NCBI RefSeq assembly: GCF_004793545.1 | Contig: NZ_SRYA01000005.1 | Coordinates: 1 to 64,000, forward strand | Length of the DNA stretch: 64,000 nucleotides | Direction: 5' to 3' | Origin: Petralouisia muris | GTDB lineage: Bacteria > Bacillota > Clostridia > Lachnospirales > Lachnospiraceae | Shown: in pieces, positions 1-8,338 of the stretch | Position numbering within the stretch: position 1 is the stretch's first letter | Layout of the letters: each line of letters begins with the position of its first letter | The notes under the pieces: generated by a model | What the model saw: the letters and a program-made list of their open reading frames with translations, nothing else | Databases searched by the model: none | What the model was told of the DNA's origin: nothing | Made by a program: the position numbers and the translations under genes

Positions 1-5
1 TAATT

Positions 6-53
6 CCCCCATGAATGGGGGCTAGGGGGCTGAAGTGTCGAAGACACTTTTTT
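6..53 (+). terminator. Two hairpins just upstream of ileS
   Basis: CCCCCA (6-11) pairs with TGGGGG (16-21) around a TGAA loop. AAGTGTC (33-39) pairs with GACACTT (43-49) around GAA and runs into a T tract (48-53), which is the form of an intrinsic terminator. It lies 20 bases before the ileS start, so it is either the end of an upstream gene or the terminator arm of an ileS attenuator. The T-box core (GGTACC-like bulge) is not visible here, so a T-box cannot be claimed from this window. Confidence 0.55.
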
Positions 54-72
54 ATGAAAGGAGCAAATACTC

Positions 73-3000
73 ATGTACAACAAAGTCGAAACCAACTTAA
101 ACTTTGTGGAAAGAGAGAAACAGATCGAAAAGTTCTGGAAAGACAATGATATTTTTCAGAAAAGTATGGAGAATCGGAAAGAGGGAGAAACCTATACTTT
201 TTATGACGGCCCTCCGACGGCAAACGGCAAGCCTCATATCGGGCATGTGCTGACCCGTGTCATTAAGGATATGATTCCAAGATACCAGACCATGAAAGGA
301 AAAATGGTTCCCCGCAAGGCCGGGTGGGACACTCATGGACTGCCGGTGGAGCTGGAGGTGGAAAAGCTGCTGGGGCTGGACGGAAAAGACCAGATTGAAG
401 CATACGGCTTAGAGCCTTTTATTGATAAATGTAAGGAAAGTGTCTGGAAGTACAAGGGTATGTGGGAGGATTTCTCCGGAACCGTAGGGTTCTGGGCGGA
501 TATGGACGACCCTTATGTAACCTACCACAATGATTTTATCGAGTCTGAATGGTGGGCGTTAAAAGAAATCTGGAATCGAAAATTACTGTATAAGGGATTT
601 AAAATTGTGCCCTACTGTCCCCGCTGCGGAACCCCTTTGTCTGCTCAGGAAGTGGCGCAGGGCTATAAGACTGTTAAGGAACGTTCCGCCATTGTGCGGT
701 TCAAGGTAAAAGAGGAGGACGCCTATTTTCTGGCATGGACCACAACTCCCTGGACACTGCCCTCGAATCTGGCTCTCTGCGTGAATCCCGGGGAAACCTA
801 CTGCAAGGTTAAAGCAGTAGACGGAATTACCTATTACATGGCAGAAGCCTTGCTGGATCAAGTGATGGGAACTTTACTGGATAAAGAACAGCAGGCAAGC
901 GGCGAAAAAGCCTATGAAGTGCTGGAAACCTGCAAGGGAACAGACCTGGAATACCGGGAATATGAGCCTTTGTATGAAGGGGCAAGGGATGCAGCCGAAA
1001 AACAGCATAAGAAAGCGCATTTTGTCACCTGTGACACTTATGTTACCATGACAGATGGTACAGGAATTGTCCATATCGCTCCGGCATTCGGTGAGGACGA
1101 CTCCAAAGTAGGAAGAAAATATGACCTGCCCTTTGTGCAGTTTGTCAATGAAAAAGGTGAACTGACAGAAGGCGCGCCCTTTGCAGGAACCTTCTGCAAA
1201 AAGGCAGATCCTATGATTTTGCAGGAGTTGGAAGATCGGAAATTATTATTTGACGCGCCAAAATTTGAACATGAATATCCCCATTGCTGGCGCTGCGATA
1301 CGCCGCTGATTTACTATGCAAGAGAATCCTGGTTTATTAAAATGACGGAAGTAAAGGAAGAATTAATCCGCAACAACAACACAATCAACTGGATTCCGGA
1401 AAGCATCGGAAAGGGACGGTTCGGCGACTGGCTGGAAAACGTTCAGGACTGGGGCATTTCCAGAAACCGTTACTGGGGAACTCCTTTGAATATCTGGCAG
1501 TGTGAGTGCGGGCATATGCATTCCATCGGAAGCATTGCCGAGCTGAAGGAGATGTCAGACAACTGTCCGGAGGAAATTGAGCTGCATCGTCCATATATTG
1601 ATGAAGTAACCATCAAATGCCCGGAATGCGGCAAGGAAATGCACCGGGTGCCGGAGGTCATTGACTGCTGGTTTGATTCTGGGGCAATGCCATTTGCACA
1701 GCATCATTATCCTTTTGAAAATAAAGAGGTATTTGAGCAGCAGTTCCCTGCAAAATTTATTTCAGAAGCAGTAGACCAAACCAGAGGGTGGTTCTATTCC
1801 CTGTTGGCAGAGTCCACGCTGCTATTTCATAAAGCGCCTTATGAAAATGTAATTGTTCTGGGGCATGTGCAGGATGAAAACGGTCAGAAGATGAGTAAAT
1901 CTAAGGGAAATGCGGTGGACCCCTTTGAAGCGTTAAAAACCTACGGAGCAGACGCTATCCGCTGGTATTTCTATGTTAATTCCGCTCCTTGGCTGCCCAA
2001 CCGGTTCCATGGAAAAGCGGTGCAGGAGGGACAGCGTAAATTTATGGGCACGCTGTGGAACACCTATGCATTTTTCGTATTATATGCGAACATTGACGAG
2101 TTCGACGCCTCAAAATATAAGTTAGAATACGATAAATTAACCGTGATGGACAAGTGGCTGTTATCTAAGCTGAATACCCTTGTGACCCAGGTGGACGAGA
2201 ATCTGGGTAATTACCGGATTCCCGAAGCAGCAAGGGCGCTGCAGGAATTTGTGGAGGATATGAGCAACTGGTATGTGAGAAGAAGCCGGGAGCGGTTCTG
2301 GGCAAAAGGCATGGAACAGGATAAAATCAACGCCTATATGACATTGTATACAGCCCTGGTAACCGTCAGCAAAGCGGCGGCTCCTATGATTCCCTTTTTA
2401 ACGGAGGATATTTACCGGAATCTTGTGTGCAGTGTGGACAGTTCTGCACCAGAGAGCGTACATCTGTGTGATTTTCCAAAAGCAGATGCTTCCATGTCAG
2501 ATCCGGAATTAGAGAAAAACATGGATGCGGCGCTGAAAATCGTTGTAATGGGAAGAGCCTGCAGAAACAGCGCAAATATCAAGAACCGTCAGCCCATCGG
2601 CACGATGTTTGTAAAAGCGGCCCGGGAACTTCCGGAGCTGTTTGTGAATATTATAGAAGAAGAGCTGAATGTGAAAAAAGCAGTGTTTACGGAGGATGTC
2701 AGCAGCTTTACGGACTATACCTTTAAGCCGCAGCTTCGCACCGTAGGGCCAAAATACGGCAAGGTTCTGGGGCAGATTCAAAAAGCATTGGCAGAGCTTG
2801 ACGGCAATAAAGCCATGGCAGAATTGAAATCCAAAGGAAGTATTACCCTTGACAGCATAAATACAGAAGTTGTATTATGTGAAGAGGATCTGCTTATTAC
2901 AATGACGCAGCAGGAAGGCTATGTGACGGAAAGTGATAACGAAGTAACCGTTGTGCTTGACACAAACTTAACGCCGGAGCTTATTGCAGAAGGTTTTGTC

Positions 3001-3237
3001 CGTGAATTGATCAGCAAGATTCAGACCATGCGCAAGGAAGCGGGATTTGAGGTCATGGATAAAATTCATGTTTCCTGGCAGGCAGGCGAGGCGATTGCTA
3101 AAATTTTCCGGGACTATGGAGAGCAGATTCAGTCTGAAGTGCTGGCAGTCAGCATTTTGGGCGATGAAGTCAGAGGATATGAAAAAGAATGGAATATTAA
3201 CGGGGAAAAAGTGGTTCTGGGAGTGGAAAAGGCTTAA
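73..3237 (+). CDS. ileS: Isoleucyl-tRNA synthetase
   Basis: Charges tRNA-Ile with isoleucine in the cytoplasm. The class I signatures are clear: HIGH at residues 55-58 and KMSKS at 606-610. An editing (CP1) insertion carrying Cys pairs (CPRCG, CWRC) lies between them, and a C-terminal anticodon-binding region follows. At 1054 residues it is about 100 longer than the E. coli enzyme and matches the long, eukaryote-like type 2 IleRS found in many anaerobes. That type is known to tolerate mupirocin better than type 1; whether this protein does is inference. Start ATG 73 has AAAGGAG at 57-63. A terminator-like hairpin sits directly in front of it. The next gene, glgP, starts 121 bases downstream and is probably transcribed separately. 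Confidence 0.97.
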   Translation: MYNKVETNLNFVEREKQIEKFWKDNDIFQKSMENRKEGETYTFYDGPPTANGKPHIGHVLTRVIKDMIPRYQTMKGKMVPRKAGWDTHGLPVELEVEKLLGLDGKDQIEAYGLEPFIDKCKESVWKYKGMWEDFSGTVGFWADMDDPYVTYHNDFIESEWWALKEIWNRKLLYKGFKIVPYCPRCGTPLSAQEVAQGYKTVKERSAIVRFKVKEEDAYFLAWTTTPWTLPSNLALCVNPGETYCKVKAVDGITYYMAEALLDQVMGTLLDKEQQASGEKAYEVLETCKGTDLEYREYEPLYEGARDAAEKQHKKAHFVTCDTYVTMTDGTGIVHIAPAFGEDDSKVGRKYDLPFVQFVNEKGELTEGAPFAGTFCKKADPMILQELEDRKLLFDAPKFEHEYPHCWRCDTPLIYYARESWFIKMTEVKEELIRNNNTINWIPESIGKGRFGDWLENVQDWGISRNRYWGTPLNIWQCECGHMHSIGSIAELKEMSDNCPEEIELHRPYIDEVTIKCPECGKEMHRVPEVIDCWFDSGAMPFAQHHYPFENKEVFEQQFPAKFISEAVDQTRGWFYSLLAESTLLFHKAPYENVIVLGHVQDENGQKMSKSKGNAVDPFEALKTYGADAIRWYFYVNSAPWLPNRFHGKAVQEGQRKFMGTLWNTYAFFVLYANIDEFDASKYKLEYDKLTVMDKWLLSKLNTLVTQVDENLGNYRIPEAARALQEFVEDMSNWYVRRSRERFWAKGMEQDKINAYMTLYTALVTVSKAAAPMIPFLTEDIYRNLVCSVDSSAPESVHLCDFPKADASMSDPELEKNMDAALKIVVMGRACRNSANIKNRQPIGTMFVKAARELPELFVNIIEEELNVKKAVFTEDVSSFTDYTFKPQLRTVGPKYGKVLGQIQKALAELDGNKAMAELKSKGSITLDSINTEVVLCEEDLLITMTQQEGYVTESDNEVTVVLDTNLTPELIAEGFVRELISKIQTMRKEAGFEVMDKIHVSWQAGEAIAKIFRDYGEQIQSEVLAVSILGDEVRGYEKEWNINGEKVVLGVEKA

Positions 3238-3358
3238 ACAGGAACCAGAGGCCGGATATTTGGAAAGGTCAGGTATCCGGAACTCCGGACGCTATGTTCA
3301 GTACTGTATATGTTCTGACATACTGTAACAGACAGCACCAGAGAGGAAGGAGAAAGTT

Positions 3359-5824
3359 ATGCAGAATCAGATGTTTGAGAAAGAAAAATTTATTCAGGAA
3401 ATTAAAGATAATGTAAAAAATCTTTACCGCAAGACCTTAGAAGAGGCTTCTCAGCAGGAGGTTTACCAGGCGGTGTCTCAGGCGGTGAAGGAAGTTATCA
3501 TTGACCAATGGCTTGCAACCCAGAAAACCATGGAAAAAGAGGACCCCAAAATGGTATATTATATGTCCATGGAATTTCTGATGGGAAGAGCGCTGGGAAA
3601 TAACCTGATTAATCTGACTGCTTATAAAGAAGTAAAGGAAGCTCTGGAAGAGATTGGATTTGATTTGAACGTAATTGAAGATGAAGAGCCGGATCCGGCG
3701 TTGGGAAATGGCGGTCTGGGAAGGCTTGCAGCATGTTTTATGGAGTCCCTTTCTACTCTGGGATATCCGGCGTACGGATGCGGAATCCGTTACCGTTACG
3801 GGCTGTTCCGTCAGAAAATTGAAAATGGATTTCAGGTGGAAGTGCCGGATAACTGGTTAAAGGATGGCTATCCCTTTGAAATGCGCCGTCCAGAGCATAC
3901 CTTCCAGGTAAAATTCGGCGGGTATGTTCGTTCTGAAGGGGATCCAAGCGGGAAAACAAGGTTTATCCATGAGGGATATCAGACCGTTCGTGCAGTGCCT
4001 TACGATATGCCGGTAGTGGGATACAACAATAATATGGTAAACGCCCTGATTGCATGGGATGCAGAGCCGGAAGAGTATTTTGAACTGGATGCTTTTGATA
4101 AAGGGGATTACAAGAAGGCAGTAGAGCAGGAAAACCTTGCAAAGAACCTGGTGGAAGTGCTCTATCCCAATGACAACCATATCCAGGGAAAAGAGCTGCG
4201 CTTAAAACAGCAGTACTTCTTTGTATCTGCCAGCGTACAGCGCGCTGTTGCCCGCTATAAGAAATATCATACAGATTTGCATAAGCTGCCGGATAAGGTG
4301 GCAATTCAGTTAAATGACACCCATCCCACCGTTGCAGTGGCAGAGCTGATGCGCATTTTGCTGGACGAAGAGAATATGGAATGGGATGAAGCATGGACCA
4401 TTACCACCCGTACTTGTGCATACACCAACCATACCATTATGTCAGAGGCGCTGGAGAAGTGGCCCATTGAGATTTTTTCCAGGCTGCTGCCCAGAGTTTA
4501 CCAGATTATTGAAGAAATTAACCGCCGGTTTATTCTGGATATTGAGAAGAAGTTCCCAGGCGATTATAATAAAGTAAAGAAAATGGCGATTATTTTTGAC
4601 GGCCAGGTAAAAATGGCCCATCTTGCCATTGCGGCAGGCTGCTCCGTCAACGGCGTGGCAAGGCTCCATACAGAGATTTTGAAGAATCAGGAACTTCATG
4701 AGTTTTATCAGATGTTCCCGGAGAAATTTAATAATAAGACAAACGGAATTACCCAGAGAAGATTTTTATACCACGGCAATCCGCTGTTGGCAGAATGGGT
4801 GAATAAATATATTGGAAATGACTGGGTAACCAACCTGTCACATCTGGAGAAACTGGCTGTTTATGCCGATGATGAGAAGGCACAGCAGGAATTTATGAAT
4901 ATTAAATACCAGAATAAGCTGCGTCTTGCAGAGTATATCCGCAAGCATAACGGCATTGAGATAAATCCCCGTTCTATCTTTGATGTGCAGGTAAAACGTC
5001 TTCATGAATATAAGCGCCAGCTTCTGAATATTCTGCATGTGATGTATCTGTACAATAAGATTAAGGAACATCCGGAGATGGAATTCTATCCCAGAACCTT
5101 TATCTTCGGGGCAAAGGCGGCGGCAGGCTACCGCATTGCCAAGCTGACCATTAAACTGATTAACAGCGTGGCAGATGTGATCAATAATGACGCTTCCATT
5201 GGCGGCAAGATTAAAGTTGTATTTATTGAAGATTATAAAGTTTCCATTGCAGAGCAGATTTTTGCGGCTTCCGACGTTTCCGAACAGATTTCTACGGCTA
5301 GTAAAGAGGCGTCAGGTACCGGAAATATGAAATTTATGTTGAACGGCGCTGTAACCTTAGGCACTATGGACGGGGCAAATGTGGAAATTGTAGAAGAAGT
5401 GGGAGAAGAAAACGCTTTCATTTTCGGAATGAGTTCCCAGGAAGTCATCGACCATGAGCAGAAACGGGATTATGATCCTATGCAGATTTTCAACAATGAT
5501 CAGGATATCCGTCAGGTGCTGATGCAGTTAATCAACGGAATGTACTCTAGGAATGATCCGGAATTATTCCGTCCGCTGTACAATTCCCTGCTGAACACAC
5601 AGGATACCCAGTATGCGGATACCTATTTTATTTTGAAAGATTTCCGTTCTTATGCAGAAGTGCAGAGCAGAGTGGAAAAGGCTTACAGAGATGAAAAAGG
5701 CTGGGCAAAAATGGCAATGTTAAATACTGCGCATTCCGGCAAATTTACTTCTGACCGGACGATTCAGCAGTATGTGGACGACATTTGGCATCTGGACAAA
5801 ATTAAGGTGGAAACGCCGAAATAA
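3359..5824 (+). CDS. glgP: Glycogen/maltodextrin phosphorylase
   Basis: Phosphorolyses alpha-1,4-glucans to glucose 1-phosphate using pyridoxal phosphate. The 821-residue length is normal for glycosyltransferase family 35. The PLP site is in the stretch ASGTGNMKF, with the Schiff-base lysine at residue 658. The active-site stretch NGGLGRLAACF is near residue 115. Start ATG 3359 follows GAGGAAGGAG. It stands alone: no other glycogen genes are in the window, and a strong terminator follows. Members acting on glycogen, starch or short maltodextrins are hard to tell apart by sequence, so the preferred glucan is left open. Confidence 0.95.
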   Translation: MQNQMFEKEKFIQEIKDNVKNLYRKTLEEASQQEVYQAVSQAVKEVIIDQWLATQKTMEKEDPKMVYYMSMEFLMGRALGNNLINLTAYKEVKEALEEIGFDLNVIEDEEPDPALGNGGLGRLAACFMESLSTLGYPAYGCGIRYRYGLFRQKIENGFQVEVPDNWLKDGYPFEMRRPEHTFQVKFGGYVRSEGDPSGKTRFIHEGYQTVRAVPYDMPVVGYNNNMVNALIAWDAEPEEYFELDAFDKGDYKKAVEQENLAKNLVEVLYPNDNHIQGKELRLKQQYFFVSASVQRAVARYKKYHTDLHKLPDKVAIQLNDTHPTVAVAELMRILLDEENMEWDEAWTITTRTCAYTNHTIMSEALEKWPIEIFSRLLPRVYQIIEEINRRFILDIEKKFPGDYNKVKKMAIIFDGQVKMAHLAIAAGCSVNGVARLHTEILKNQELHEFYQMFPEKFNNKTNGITQRRFLYHGNPLLAEWVNKYIGNDWVTNLSHLEKLAVYADDEKAQQEFMNIKYQNKLRLAEYIRKHNGIEINPRSIFDVQVKRLHEYKRQLLNILHVMYLYNKIKEHPEMEFYPRTFIFGAKAAAGYRIAKLTIKLINSVADVINNDASIGGKIKVVFIEDYKVSIAEQIFAASDVSEQISTASKEASGTGNMKFMLNGAVTLGTMDGANVEIVEEVGEENAFIFGMSSQEVIDHEQKRDYDPMQIFNNDQDIRQVLMQLINGMYSRNDPELFRPLYNSLLNTQDTQYADTYFILKDFRSYAEVQSRVEKAYRDEKGWAKMAMLNTAHSGKFTSDRTIQQYVDDIWHLDKIKVETPK

Positions 5825-5833
5825 ATAATTGAT

Positions 5834-5873
5834 GGGGCCGCTGACATTTCTTGTGTCCGGCCCCTGTTTGTTT
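5834..5873 (+). terminator. Terminator after glgP
   Basis: GGGGCCG (5834-5840) pairs with CGGCCCC (5858-5864), followed by the T-rich TGTTTGTTT. It lies 9 bases after the glgP stop codon. Confidence 0.8.
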
Positions 5874-5968
5874 CGTGATGTCTGCGCAAATATTCTGGCG
5901 CAGATCTCCGGGAAGCTGATGTGGGCTTGCCCACTTTGTTTTGGTGGTCTGAAATTTATATTCGAGAG
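5874..5968. other. Non-coding spacer with small hairpins
   Basis: Between the glgP terminator and repeat copy A. It holds an inverted repeat TCTGCGC/GCGCAGA around 5880-5905 and the palindrome GTGGGCTTGCCCAC (about 5921-5934). No gene is seen. Confidence 0.4.
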
Positions 5969-6048
5969 CATACTTATTTGCCAAATGATTTGCTATTCTT
6001 CTTGGAATAGTGGGAACCTGTTGGCAAATCATTTGGTTTACGGGTATA
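5969..6048 (+). repeat. Dispersed palindromic element, copy A
   Basis: About 80 bases. The outer arms are GCCAAATGATTTGC and GCAAATCATTTGG. Each contains the 11-mer CAAAT-N-ATTTG (5982-5992 and 6025-6035), itself palindromic. An inner small hairpin CTATTC/GAATAG sits between them. Related copies are at 23521-23580 (opposite orientation) and 28226-28306. It ends about 20 bases before the start of the TPR lipoprotein gene. It could be a REP/MITE-like element or a pair of protein-binding sites. Confidence 0.7.
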
Positions 6049-6067
6049 GCGGAAAGGAAGTCAGGGC

Positions 6068-7057
6068 ATGGAAAAGAAAGGATACAGAAAAACATACCGG
6101 CACAAGGTTATTGCGGCTGTGATGCTTGCGGCAGTTGGCATGTGCCATCTGGCAGGGTGTAAGGATGAAGAGGCCCTGGAGAACCAGCAGGCGTACCGGC
6201 AGGTGGGGCTGAATAAGCTGGGTGAGGGCAGTTATGAGGAATCTGTGGAAGCTTTTCAGAAAGCATTGGATCAGTCCCAGGCAGTGGTGGGAGAGATGGA
6301 AATTGATATTTGCTATTATAAGGCCACTGCCCAGTATAAAGGCGGAGACGCCAAAGGGGCTCTGGAAACCTGTCAGGCGCTGATTGATTATGATAAGAAG
6401 GATTATAAAGCATATTATCTGCGGGGCTGCATTTATCTGAAAGAGGAAGATCGGGAAAACACCATGAAGGATTACCGGAAAGCCTTTGAAACCAGCGGAA
6501 ATAATTATGAAATGTATGTTTTGGCTTATGAAAGCCTGAAAAACGCCGGCTGGGATTCTGAGGCCGAAGAGGTGCTTACGGCAGCTTTAAAACTCAAAGC
6601 AGACAAGCCTGAGGAATACCGGGAGCGGGGACATATTTATCTTTTGCAAGGCGATTATGAAAATGCCAAGAAAGAACTGGACAAGGCAATTAACAGCGAT
6701 GATGTAAAGGCTTTGCTGTATCTGGCCCAGGTGTATGACGCTCAGGGGGATTCCAGCCAGGCAGCGGCTTTGTATGAGAGCTATATTTCCAAGAATAATT
6801 CAGATGTGTCTACCTTGGTGGTTCTTGGAGACATGCAGATGGAAGCCGGAAACTACAGCCAGGCGCTGGAATTCTATCAGCAGGCGCTGACGGTAAAGAA
6901 TCCGCCCAATGAGCAGCAGCTTCGGCGCAATGAAATTATTGCCTGTGAACAGATGCAGGATTTTGAAGCAGCCAGGGAGAAAACGCTGGCTTATATGAAG
7001 GATTATCCGGAGGATGAAGAAGCCCAGAAGGAGTATACTTTTTTACAGACCAGGTAG
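6068..7057 (+). CDS. TPR-repeat lipoprotein
   Basis: Probable surface-anchored scaffold protein. A basic N-terminus (KKGYRKTYRHK), a hydrophobic stretch and the lipobox LAGC with Cys31 form a lipoprotein signal. The mature part is built of tetratricopeptide-type helices; the pattern of A-x-Y-x-x-G and G-x-Y-x-x-A pairs repeats from about residue 42 to 325. TPR domains bind other proteins, but no partner can be named. Start ATG 6068 follows AAAGGAAG. Repeat copy A lies directly upstream. The gene ends just before an AAA-ATPase-like relic, with only 11 bases between. Confidence 0.85.
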   Translation: MEKKGYRKTYRHKVIAAVMLAAVGMCHLAGCKDEEALENQQAYRQVGLNKLGEGSYEESVEAFQKALDQSQAVVGEMEIDICYYKATAQYKGGDAKGALETCQALIDYDKKDYKAYYLRGCIYLKEEDRENTMKDYRKAFETSGNNYEMYVLAYESLKNAGWDSEAEEVLTAALKLKADKPEEYRERGHIYLLQGDYENAKKELDKAINSDDVKALLYLAQVYDAQGDSSQAAALYESYISKNNSDVSTLVVLGDMQMEAGNYSQALEFYQQALTVKNPPNEQQLRRNEIIACEQMQDFEAAREKTLAYMKDYPEDEEAQKEYTFLQTR

Positions 7058-7068
7058 GAGGGAAACAG

Positions 7069-7182
7069 ATGGGCATGTATTTGAATAGTGAAGCTGCATA
7101 TACTTTGTATAAAAATGAGACGAAGAAACCGTATTTTGTAGGCTTACCGGAATCGATATATGGTGAACCATATCATAAGTAA
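7069..7182 (+). pseudogene. N-terminal relic of an AAA-ATPase-like (PF09820 type) gene
   Basis: A 37-residue reading frame with a good ribosome binding site (TAGGAGGG, 7055-7062). It starts MGMYLN and contains YTLYKNETKKPYFV. From memory this is how one branch of the AAA-ATPase-like family of Clostridia and Bacteroidetes begins, just before its VDK... segment. Here the match stops after PYFV and a stop codon follows soon after, so the P-loop and everything downstream are missing. A relic of a different branch of the same superfamily lies at 26761-26991, on the other side of the flagellin island. The assignment rests on a short stretch. Confidence 0.55.
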
Positions 7183-7236
7183 AGGCGAAAAGGAACGGAA
7201 GTTCAGGCAGGAGAAAGAGAATAAGAGTTGTATTTT

Positions 7237-7272
7237 AACCCCATGGGAGTGTGTGGCTTCCATGGGGTTTTT
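7237..7272 (+). terminator. Terminator hairpin
   Basis: AACCCCATGG (7237-7246) pairs with CCATGGGGTT (7260-7269), followed by TTTTTG. It probably ends transcription coming from the TPR lipoprotein and the relic behind it. Confidence 0.75.
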
Positions 7273-7296
7273 GTCTGATGTGGGTATATTTTGTGT

Positions 7297-7461
7297 TTAC
7301 GGTTTATCAGGCGGGATATATTCTATCAGGTCATGCAGGTCGCATTCCAGAACGTAACATAATCGTTTTAGGATATCAATATCAAGACGCTGTATTTTTC
7401 CATCCCTGTAATTGCGTAGTTGTGTTCTCTGCATTTCCGTACGGAAAGACAACTGGTTCAT
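7297..7461 (-). pseudogene. Truncated XRE-family (Cro/C1-type) regulator
   Basis: A 54-residue frame on the minus strand containing RTQLRNYRDGKIQRLDIDIL and then LCYVLECDLHDLIEY. This is the second half of a short Cro/C1-type helix-turn-helix protein of the YozG kind: recognition helix followed by the L-x-x-I-x-x-x-L-x-C-x-x-x-D-L tail. The first helices of the HTH are missing, there is no ribosome binding site before the ATG, and an in-frame stop lies eight codons upstream. I read it as a decayed fragment. A shorter functional protein is less likely. Confidence 0.6.
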
Positions 7462-7465
7462 AAAG

Positions 7466-7507
7466 GCGATTGTGCAAATTGATTAGAATCAGCACAATTG
7501 CCTTTTT
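7466..7507 (+). terminator. Terminator-like hairpin upstream of csrA region
   Basis: AGGCGATTGTGC pairs with GCACAATTGCCT (one G-T pair) around a 16-base loop, followed by TTTTTT. It sits immediately upstream of the truncated regulator on the opposite strand. Confidence 0.6.
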
Positions 7508-7540
7508 TCTATTAAATTTAGGGCGAAATACACGAAAAAA

Positions 7541-7567
7541 TGCAACAATTTGTATCAAATTGTTGCA
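7541..7567. promoter_or_regulatory. 27-bp perfect palindrome, copy 1 (operator or terminator)
   Basis: TGCAACAATTTG-TAT-CAAATTGTTGCA: 12-base arms, no mismatch. A run of A precedes it and a run of T follows, so it could act as a terminator. A near-identical palindrome at 7695-7721 lacks those runs, which favours protein binding. Its right arm overlaps the -35 box of a promoter reading toward csrA (7563-7590). Confidence 0.7.
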
Positions 7568-7590
7568 TTTTTTATTTACACAGATAATAT
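7563..7590 (+). promoter_or_regulatory. Predicted promoter for csrA-flagellin
   Basis: -35 TTGCAT (7563-7568), 16-base spacer, -10 TAATAT (7585-7590). The -35 lies inside palindrome copy 1, so a protein bound there would cover the promoter. It is sigma-A-like; I see no sigma-28 motif (TAAA...GCCGATAA) anywhere before the flagellin gene. Confidence 0.5.
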
Positions 7591-7694
7591 CGGCTCTTTC
7601 CTCACATACTTAACCTCTCTTTAGAAAAAATTATAAAATTTTTTTCAGGAAGCACAACTCTCAATCCCGCTGTTTATCAGGGATTTCACATCCA

Positions 7695-7721
7695 TGCAAC
7701 AATTTGATACAAACTGTTGCA
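7695..7721. promoter_or_regulatory. 27-bp palindrome, copy 2
   Basis: TGCAACAATTTG-ATA-CAAACTGTTGCA, one mismatch between arms. It differs from copy 1 only in the 3-base centre and one arm base. The centres are 154 bases apart, and copy 2 falls between the predicted promoter and csrA. No A/T runs flank it. Confidence 0.65.
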
Positions 7722-7809
7722 TCCCAAAAATCATCAGGAAGTGATTTCCATTCCGCCTGTTTCAAAGAACATCCATCAGGCGGCAGGAAGAAGAAACAAG
7801 GAGGTTCCC

Positions 7810-8091
7810 ATGCTGAAATTAACAGTGAAGGCCGGCGAGTACTTATTGGTTGGAGACGATGTCAAAGTGGTGTTTACCGGAGGCAGTTCCAACAATCTGC
7901 ATGTTCTGGTGGATGCGCCTAAGTCCATGAACATCGTGCGGAGCACGGCGCTGGAGAAATACGGAATGGCGGCAGATCCGGGAAATGAAGTGAAACACCA
8001 TAAGGATAAGGAGTTGTCTCCGGAAGCCAAAGAGAAAATCAAAGCGATTCTTATGGAAGAGCGGCGGAAAGCCAGGAAACAGAAGCAATAA
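7810..8091 (+). CDS. csrA: CsrA-type RNA-binding translational regulator
   Basis: Global post-transcriptional regulator that binds GGA-containing hairpins; in Bacillus it represses flagellin translation. The 93-residue protein opens MLKLTVKAGEYLLVGDDVKV and keeps VDAPK (34-38) and the RNA-contacting Arg44 of the family. Two things differ. Arg6 of the E. coli protein is Val6 here. A charged C-terminal tail of about 30 residues (SPEAKEKIKAILMEERRKARK) extends beyond the usual 60-70 residues. Start ATG 7810 has AAGGAGG at 7798-7804; an upstream in-frame ATG at 7717 lies in the palindrome region and has no such site. The flagellin gene follows 247 bases on. Its usual partner gene fliW is not in the window. 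Confidence 0.85.
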   Translation: MLKLTVKAGEYLLVGDDVKVVFTGGSSNNLHVLVDAPKSMNIVRSTALEKYGMAADPGNEVKHHKDKELSPEAKEKIKAILMEERRKARKQKQ

Positions 8092-8338
8092 CAGCAGCAA
8101 TGGCGTGACCAGGCCATAGCAAGCGGCGGAAAACCGGAAATTAGCGGTAATAATGCGGGGGTAACCTAGGGCTCCTGCTTATTATAGAAGGCTCCTGTTC
8201 AGAGAACAGGCAGCAAAGAAAATGCACGCAAACGGATTTGCGGCATTGGTTGTCACCTGGAAATCAGGGATAACAGATACCCGGCAGAAAATGATACCCG
8301 GGCATACAAGACCATAAACAACAAGGAGGAAAAATATT
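8092..8338 (+). promoter_or_regulatory. Flagellin leader with predicted CsrA-binding hairpins
   Basis: A 247-base untranslated leader. Hairpin 1 (8227-8242) is CGCAAA-CGGA-TTTGCG with GGA in the loop. Hairpin 2 (8256-8268) is CCTG-GAAAT-CAGG with GGA at the loop edge (8259-8261). The Shine-Dalgarno AAGGAGGA (8323-8330) supplies a third GGA next to the start. Other pairings are CCTGTTC/GAACAGG near 8194-8210 and CCCGG/CCGGG around 8280-8302. The arrangement of an upstream GGA hairpin plus a GGA over the ribosome binding site is that of the Bacillus hag leader, known to be held by CsrA. Confidence 0.65.

Noticed and set aside
1-72. T-box riboswitch in front of ileS
   Set aside because: Expected for the gene, and a terminator-like hairpin is there, but the conserved T-box bulge and specifier parts are not within the window, so it cannot be supported.
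3252-3280. Inverted repeat CCGGATA/TATCCGG between ileS and glgP
   Set aside because: A 7-bp stem with a 15-base loop and no T tract; too weak to call a terminator or operator.
3963-4394. Long antisense open frame inside glgP
   Set aside because: Opposite to a clearly coding frame, no ribosome binding site, and composition typical of a shadow of codon bias.
8092-8338. Sigma-28 promoter for flagellin
   Set aside because: No TAAA-N15-GCCGATAA match in the leader; the best promoter is sigma-A-like and lies before csrA.
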